A DNA stretch of 64,000 nucleotides from Leptodactylus fallax (taxonomy: Eukaryota > Chordata > Amphibia > Anura > Leptodactylidae). Positions within the stretch are counted from its first letter, which is position 1. Every line of letters begins with the position of its first letter. A model generated the notes under the pieces. The model saw only the letters and a program-made list of their open reading frames with translations. It was not told where the DNA came from and made no database searches. Both the position numbers and the translations under genes were made by a program. This document shows positions 60,798 through 64,000 of the stretch, piece after piece. The DNA lies in assembly GCA_947044405.1 (NCBI GenBank), contig CAMRHE010000133.1:1488001-1552000 (forward strand), in the 5' to 3' direction.

Positions 60798-61421
60798 TCA
60801 ATGATTGTGTGAGGTAGCTAGGTCGCCCATCTTAGTCTCAATATGCGTTACTCGCTTATCCAGTGCACTGACCGAGGACTGGAGAGGCTGTAGCAGCTGT
60901 GTAAAGTCCGCTTGAAGGGAGCAGCGGAGGGCCAAGAGCATGTCTCTCAGCGTATGTTCAGAGGCGGGTCCGCTGGTGGTTGGGAAGCCGTCTAGGCCAA
61001 TCGGTGGTACGGATGTAGAGGCCTCAAAGGAAGGTTGGTCTTTGGAATAATCTAGGTCTCCAGGAAGTTCCATCCGAGGCTTTTGTTTAAGTGGGCTAGT
61101 ATTCGGGGACAGTGGCTGTCGCAGAAGAGAGCTCCGCTCCTTGGTGGATTGAGCCGATGTAGAGTGGTTTTGCTGTGTTGCATATCGGATATCGTCAGGG
61201 GTGGGAGGTAGATGAAGATCCATCAGTTCTTCGGCGTGGTTAAAGTCTGCCCCCTCTATGATTGTCGCAGTAATTCCTGCAGCAGTCGTGGGCATTGAGG
61301 GTATAAGCTCTATTTGGTCAGTGGGTGGGAGGCCCGGTTCTCCGTCTACGCCACGGTCCCACTCAAAATAATTAGTCAGGTTATTGTCCGGTTTTTTGGT
61401 GGGTTTCCTACCCTTCACCAT
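60798..61421 (-). pseudogene. L1 ORF1, N-terminal part (frameshifted)
   Basis: 207 residues from the ATG at 61421: a basic start (KGRKPTKKPDNN), a low-complexity acidic middle, and the beginning of a coiled coil (SVSALDKRVTHIETKMGDLA). It ends at a TGA just after a frameshift; the coiled-coil pattern continues (LEDDVENLKAKMADMEDR) in the frame of the C-terminal part. A single one-base change would explain the break. Full ORF1 would have about 410 residues. Confidence 0.88.
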
Positions 61422-62345
61422 ATTGGCAGGTAATTATCTCCAATAAATTCAATGTTTAGAGGTATGATATACCAGAACAGGCTATTTGTCGCTAATGGTT
61501 GCTAGAAGGTGCACTAAATCCCCAAAACTAGGTCGCCATCACCCAGAAGGTAGGAACCAGTGAGAATTCTGTGAGGAGGATGCGAGCTACGGCTCGGTGA
61601 TATTGCAGCCAGAGATTGAGGTATGGAAGCCAATTGATAATCACAGAGCTGAAGTGGCGGTGTAGGCCTGTAGAGGGCAAGGATCCTGCAGAGTAGGAGT
61701 GCCAGTGAGGGTCCGATAAGGGCCTAGTTATGCCTAGATGGAAGGGAAGGCAGAGGACCAGGTCGGGGGTCTCCTTAATGCCTATGGAAGGCCTCAGCAC
61801 TCCCCCTCCCCTTGCTGTCCGCAGTAGATCTCCTACCTGGGAGCCGAGTCACAGACCTGGGACAGGCGAAGTCGTCCAGGGATGTAGGCCGCCTCCGCTG
61901 AGTGTCTGGGTCTGATGCTTCCTGCTTCAGGCCTCAGCGCGGTGTCCACCGCTCCAAGCGAGTCACCGCTCAGCGCGGTGGCCCGCACCACACGGAGGTA
62001 TCGCCGCCGCTGCTCTCCGATCCTGAAGAGACGCAACGTCGGCAGCGGCAGAAGAAGCAGGGAAGAGCGCGGTGTCCGGGCCGGCTGGTATGTCAGTCGA
62101 GGTGTGGAGCAGATGCTGTGTCAGGAGCCCGGCAGTAAGGTAGGCCTCAAGTCCCCGTGCTACTTTCTCCCCGTGAAGGTGTCCTCCAAACTGCCACCGG
62201 AGTGTACCCCAAGGTGTAGGGGAAAGCCCGGAGGCAGGGGCCCGATATTGATGCTAGGATGCTGGTACAATCCTTTGGATCACGGAGCTGCTGGCAGGAA
62301 CTCACAGAAATGCGTCCATTAACGTCGCCGGCCAGCCACGCCCCC
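61422..62345 (-). promoter_or_regulatory. L1 5' UTR with probable promoter
   Basis: About 0.9 kb upstream of ORF1, more GC-rich than anything else nearby, with many CpGs at 61860-62140. L1 5' UTRs act as internal promoters; that role is inferred from position and composition. Frames here on the plus strand (for example 61915-62322) are artefacts of GC-rich DNA. Confidence 0.65.
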
Positions 62346-62360
62346 AGGTTCCACAATGTT

Positions 62361-62444
62361 AACCATAATCTCATTCATTTTGCTGGTACTGTAAAAAATC
62401 TGCAATTTTTTTCTGCTGCTTTTCTGCAATGTGGAGCCTTAGCA
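62361..62444. mobile_element. MITE interrupted by the L1 (right part)
   Basis: Continuation of the element at 55706-55927; ends gcaatgtggagccttagc, the inverted partner of its left end. Confidence 0.6.
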
Positions 62445-62447
62445 TTG

Positions 62448-62620
62448 AAACTAAAGCCCCATATAGCTGGTTTCCTCTGTGGACTTTCTGCTATTATTAT
62501 ACCTATAGGGACGACAGCAACGGTTTTGGAAATTGCAACGTTTCTGCTGTGCGTATTTTTCTGCAATGTGTGGATGGGATTCACCAGATTGGCGTTTACA
62601 CCACGTGGGGCCCTGGCCTA
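62448..62620. mobile_element. Short GGCTAAGGCCCC-type MITE fragment
   Basis: Begins actaaagccccatatagctg and ends cacgtggggccctggccta. Interior words (ctttctgc, ttgcaacgtttctgc) match the family at 41345 and 55331. Confidence 0.5.
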
Positions 62621-62907
62621 ATCATGACTTTTCCCCATCAGTCTAAACTGGAATTTATATTTGGCAACCTTTTTTATATTTTTGGGATTTTCATGTTCAC
62701 CAAAATATAATTATAACCACAATATAAAAAGTATATCCATTCATATTTCGATGCGGGTACTGTAGTGGGTATTTTGGCCTTGGATTGCTGGTGGGTCTTC
62801 TCTGAGTCATCTCTGGTAGTATAAATGTTGTACCGTGTTAGCCATAGAAAGTAGTGGAAGAGTGAAGAAATCAGGTGATACGTTTTAGAGGCTGAGTATA
62901 TTTGATA

Positions 62908-62952
62908 AGTAAGCTTTCGAGAGTACTAGCTCTCTTCTTCAGACATGGTGTT
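62908..62952 (-). ncRNA. Hammerhead motif of the second PLE
   Basis: Minus strand reads CTGAAGA (62942-62936), stem II GAGAG-CTAGTA-CTCTC, GAAA (62918-62915), then palindrome AGCT overlapping the last A and T at the cleavage position. Core complete, five-pair stem II. Stem I pairing is weak. Confidence 0.78.
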
Positions 62953-63158
62953 ATACAAGAAACTGAAAATTCACAGACTTTTTATACACAGATGACATGG
63001 ACCTTCAAAGGATCTTAGAATCTTTAATATAAGTAGAGAAGTTATTTACAACAGGTCAAGAAATAAACAATCTGGAAACTTGTGGGGGGTGACAGAGGGA
63101 TCAGTAATTCTTGCTGTTATCTGTTTGTTATCAGGTGGTGATTTGTAACCCTCACAGT

Positions 63159-63347
63159 TCATACATAGTGTGACATGAAACTGGCATGAATATTAAGTCC
63201 AAATTGCAGAGTTTGAAATGTTTGCATTAACTTATACTCCCATTCCTTTCTCTCCCTCTGCATCTTAAAATGTCCCTTTAAAACCACAACCCACAAATCT
63301 TCAATATAGTGGTCTTCTCCAGAGAAATGTGCGGCCACTGGGAGATC
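63159..63347 (-). pseudogene. PLE GIY-YIG C-terminal fragment, minus copy
   Basis: Encodes DLPVAAHFSGEDH, then a VVVLKGHF segment and REWEYK-like ERKEWEYKLMQTFQTL ending GLN, the standard C-terminus of the nuclease in this PLE group. It is cut at its 5' side by the inversion junction. Confidence 0.85.
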
Positions 63348-63585
63348 TTCCAATGTGGTGTATCTCATAATGTGTGTGCAATGTCCCACCACAGGCCTCC
63401 ATGTGGGGGAAACAGGGCAGAAACTCAGTCAGCGCATGAACTCACACAGATCCACCATTAATAACAGCAGAACCGATCTCCCAGTGGCCGCACATTTCTC
63501 TGGAGAAGACCACTCTATTGAAGATTTGCGGGTTGTGGTTTTAATGGGACATGCAAAAATTTCAAACTCTGCAATTTGGACTTAA
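63348..63585 (+). pseudogene. PLE GIY-YIG domain fragment, plus copy
   Basis: VYLIMCVQCPTTGLHVGETG carries the GIY-YIG signature, followed by KLSQRMNSHR and DLPVAAHFSGEDHS. It then runs out of frame at a deletion that removed the RKEWEYK region. 5'-truncated; no RT part is present. Confidence 0.87.
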
Positions 63586-63750
63586 TATTCATGCCAGTTT
63601 CATGTCACACTATGTATGAACTGTGAGGGTCACAAATCACCTCCTGATAGCAAACAGATAACAGCAAGAATTACTGATCCCTCCGTCATGCCCTACAAGT
63701 TTCCAGATTGTTTATTTCTTGACCGGTTTTAAATAACTTCTCTACTTATA

Positions 63751-64000
63751 TTGCATTTTGGTTTTTGTATTCAGCCAGCAAATGTGTGAACTTTTTCAAT
63801 GCCATTATGTTCTTCTTTTAGCGTTAAAGAAAAAAAAAAAAACTAAAAAGGGAAAAATACTTTCTTCATCTGCTCCTCTAATGATGGTGGAGTCACTCAC
63901 CTCTGAGAATAGTCAGGTTATATATGACATTTCTTTGTAGATAATGTATATCACTGTTATCTGGACGCCTAAGATGTGTCTTTCATATCTGTTCATATCT
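63751..64000. other. Non-coding stretch
   Basis: Nothing recognised apart from an A run near 63828-63841. The window ends here. Confidence 0.4.

Larger units (their letters stand above)
55928..62345 (-). mobile_element. Full-length L1/Tx1-type LINE
   Basis: A perfect 15-bp duplication, aggttccacaatgtt, lies at 55913-55927 and 62346-62360. The 6418-bp element starts (minus strand) with GGGGGCGTGGC, a G-rich start common to L1s. It has a 5' UTR of about 0.9 kb, ORF1, a 227-bp spacer, ORF2 and a 271-bp 3' UTR ending in ttaataaaactgattgaaat with no long A tail. The perfect duplication, complete 5' end and uninterrupted ORF2 indicate a young insertion. It sits within a MITE. Confidence 0.95.
62830..63750. 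mobile_element. Second PLE: inverted pair of 3' ends
   Basis: Minus-strand copy 62830-63347 and plus-strand copy 63348-63750 meet head to head. The shared part (63028-63347 against 63475-63750) encodes the end of a GIY-YIG domain. The plus copy extends further 5' (63348-63474, GIY-YIG core) and is cut at 63750, while the minus copy runs to the element 3' end with a hammerhead at 62911-62950. The plus copy also lacks about 50 bp after ggttttaatgggacatg. The family resembles Neptune/Poseidon-type vertebrate PLEs and differs from the element at 3256. Confidence 0.82.

Noticed and set aside
56402..61915. Plus-strand frames across the L1
   Set aside because: They are shadows of ORF1 and ORF2 on the other strand or of the GC-rich 5' UTR.

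Overview
The window looks like intergenic DNA of a large, repeat-rich vertebrate genome, most likely an anuran amphibian. The clues are Penelope-like retroelements carrying hammerhead ribozymes, a full-length L1/Tx1-type LINE, AGGG-ended MITEs with TTAA target sites (T2/Kolobok-like, as in Xenopus), LINE 3' tails of the kind common in frog transcripts, and very many minisatellites. The species cannot be fixed from the sequence. I find no convincing intact host protein gene, tRNA, rRNA or CRISPR. Almost every long open frame lies in a transposon or is produced by a tandem repeat.

Layout. 1-3240: non-coding with relics. 3256-9296: a Penelope-like element (PLE) flanked by a 15-bp target duplication. 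It has a degraded RT plus GIY-YIG frame on the minus strand between two inverted arms of about 1.16 kb, and each arm carries a hammerhead motif and two palindromic NRF1-type sites. 10942-11562, 19596-21443 and 26830-27950: one 46-bp satellite family at three loci. 15285-15850 and 28775-29875: two related 28/29-bp minisatellites. 18288-18667, 25819-26119 and 51480-51832: TTAA-type MITEs. 22732-24035: a non-autonomous hammerhead PLE with a 13-bp duplication and a nested LINE tail. 24082-25490: a 63-bp minisatellite inside inverted repeats. 31566-33893 and 35155-35720: a 31-bp satellite interrupted by two hammerhead elements. 37708-38985: a LINE 3' tail whose hairpin has grown into a 29-bp array. 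49235-50355: a degenerate 30-bp minisatellite. 50804-51411: a 5'-truncated L1. 55928-62345: a full-length L1 on the minus strand with an uninterrupted 1250-residue ORF2, an ORF1 broken by one frameshift, and a 15-bp duplication; it sits inside a MITE. 62830-63750: the 3' end of a second, different PLE, present as an inverted pair.

How the parts relate. The L1 encodes both proteins needed for target-primed reverse transcription, although ORF1 is broken. The first PLE encodes an RT with an intact YIDD centre and a GIY-YIG nuclease, but in broken frames. The smaller hammerhead elements have no coding capacity and would depend on such an enzyme. Two themes stand out. First, five elements share a hammerhead whose very short stem III is a palindrome or near-palindrome, and several are arranged as inverted pairs. 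Second, several minisatellites lie in, or match, a hairpin or inverted repeat of a transposon, which suggests that hairpins seed the arrays.
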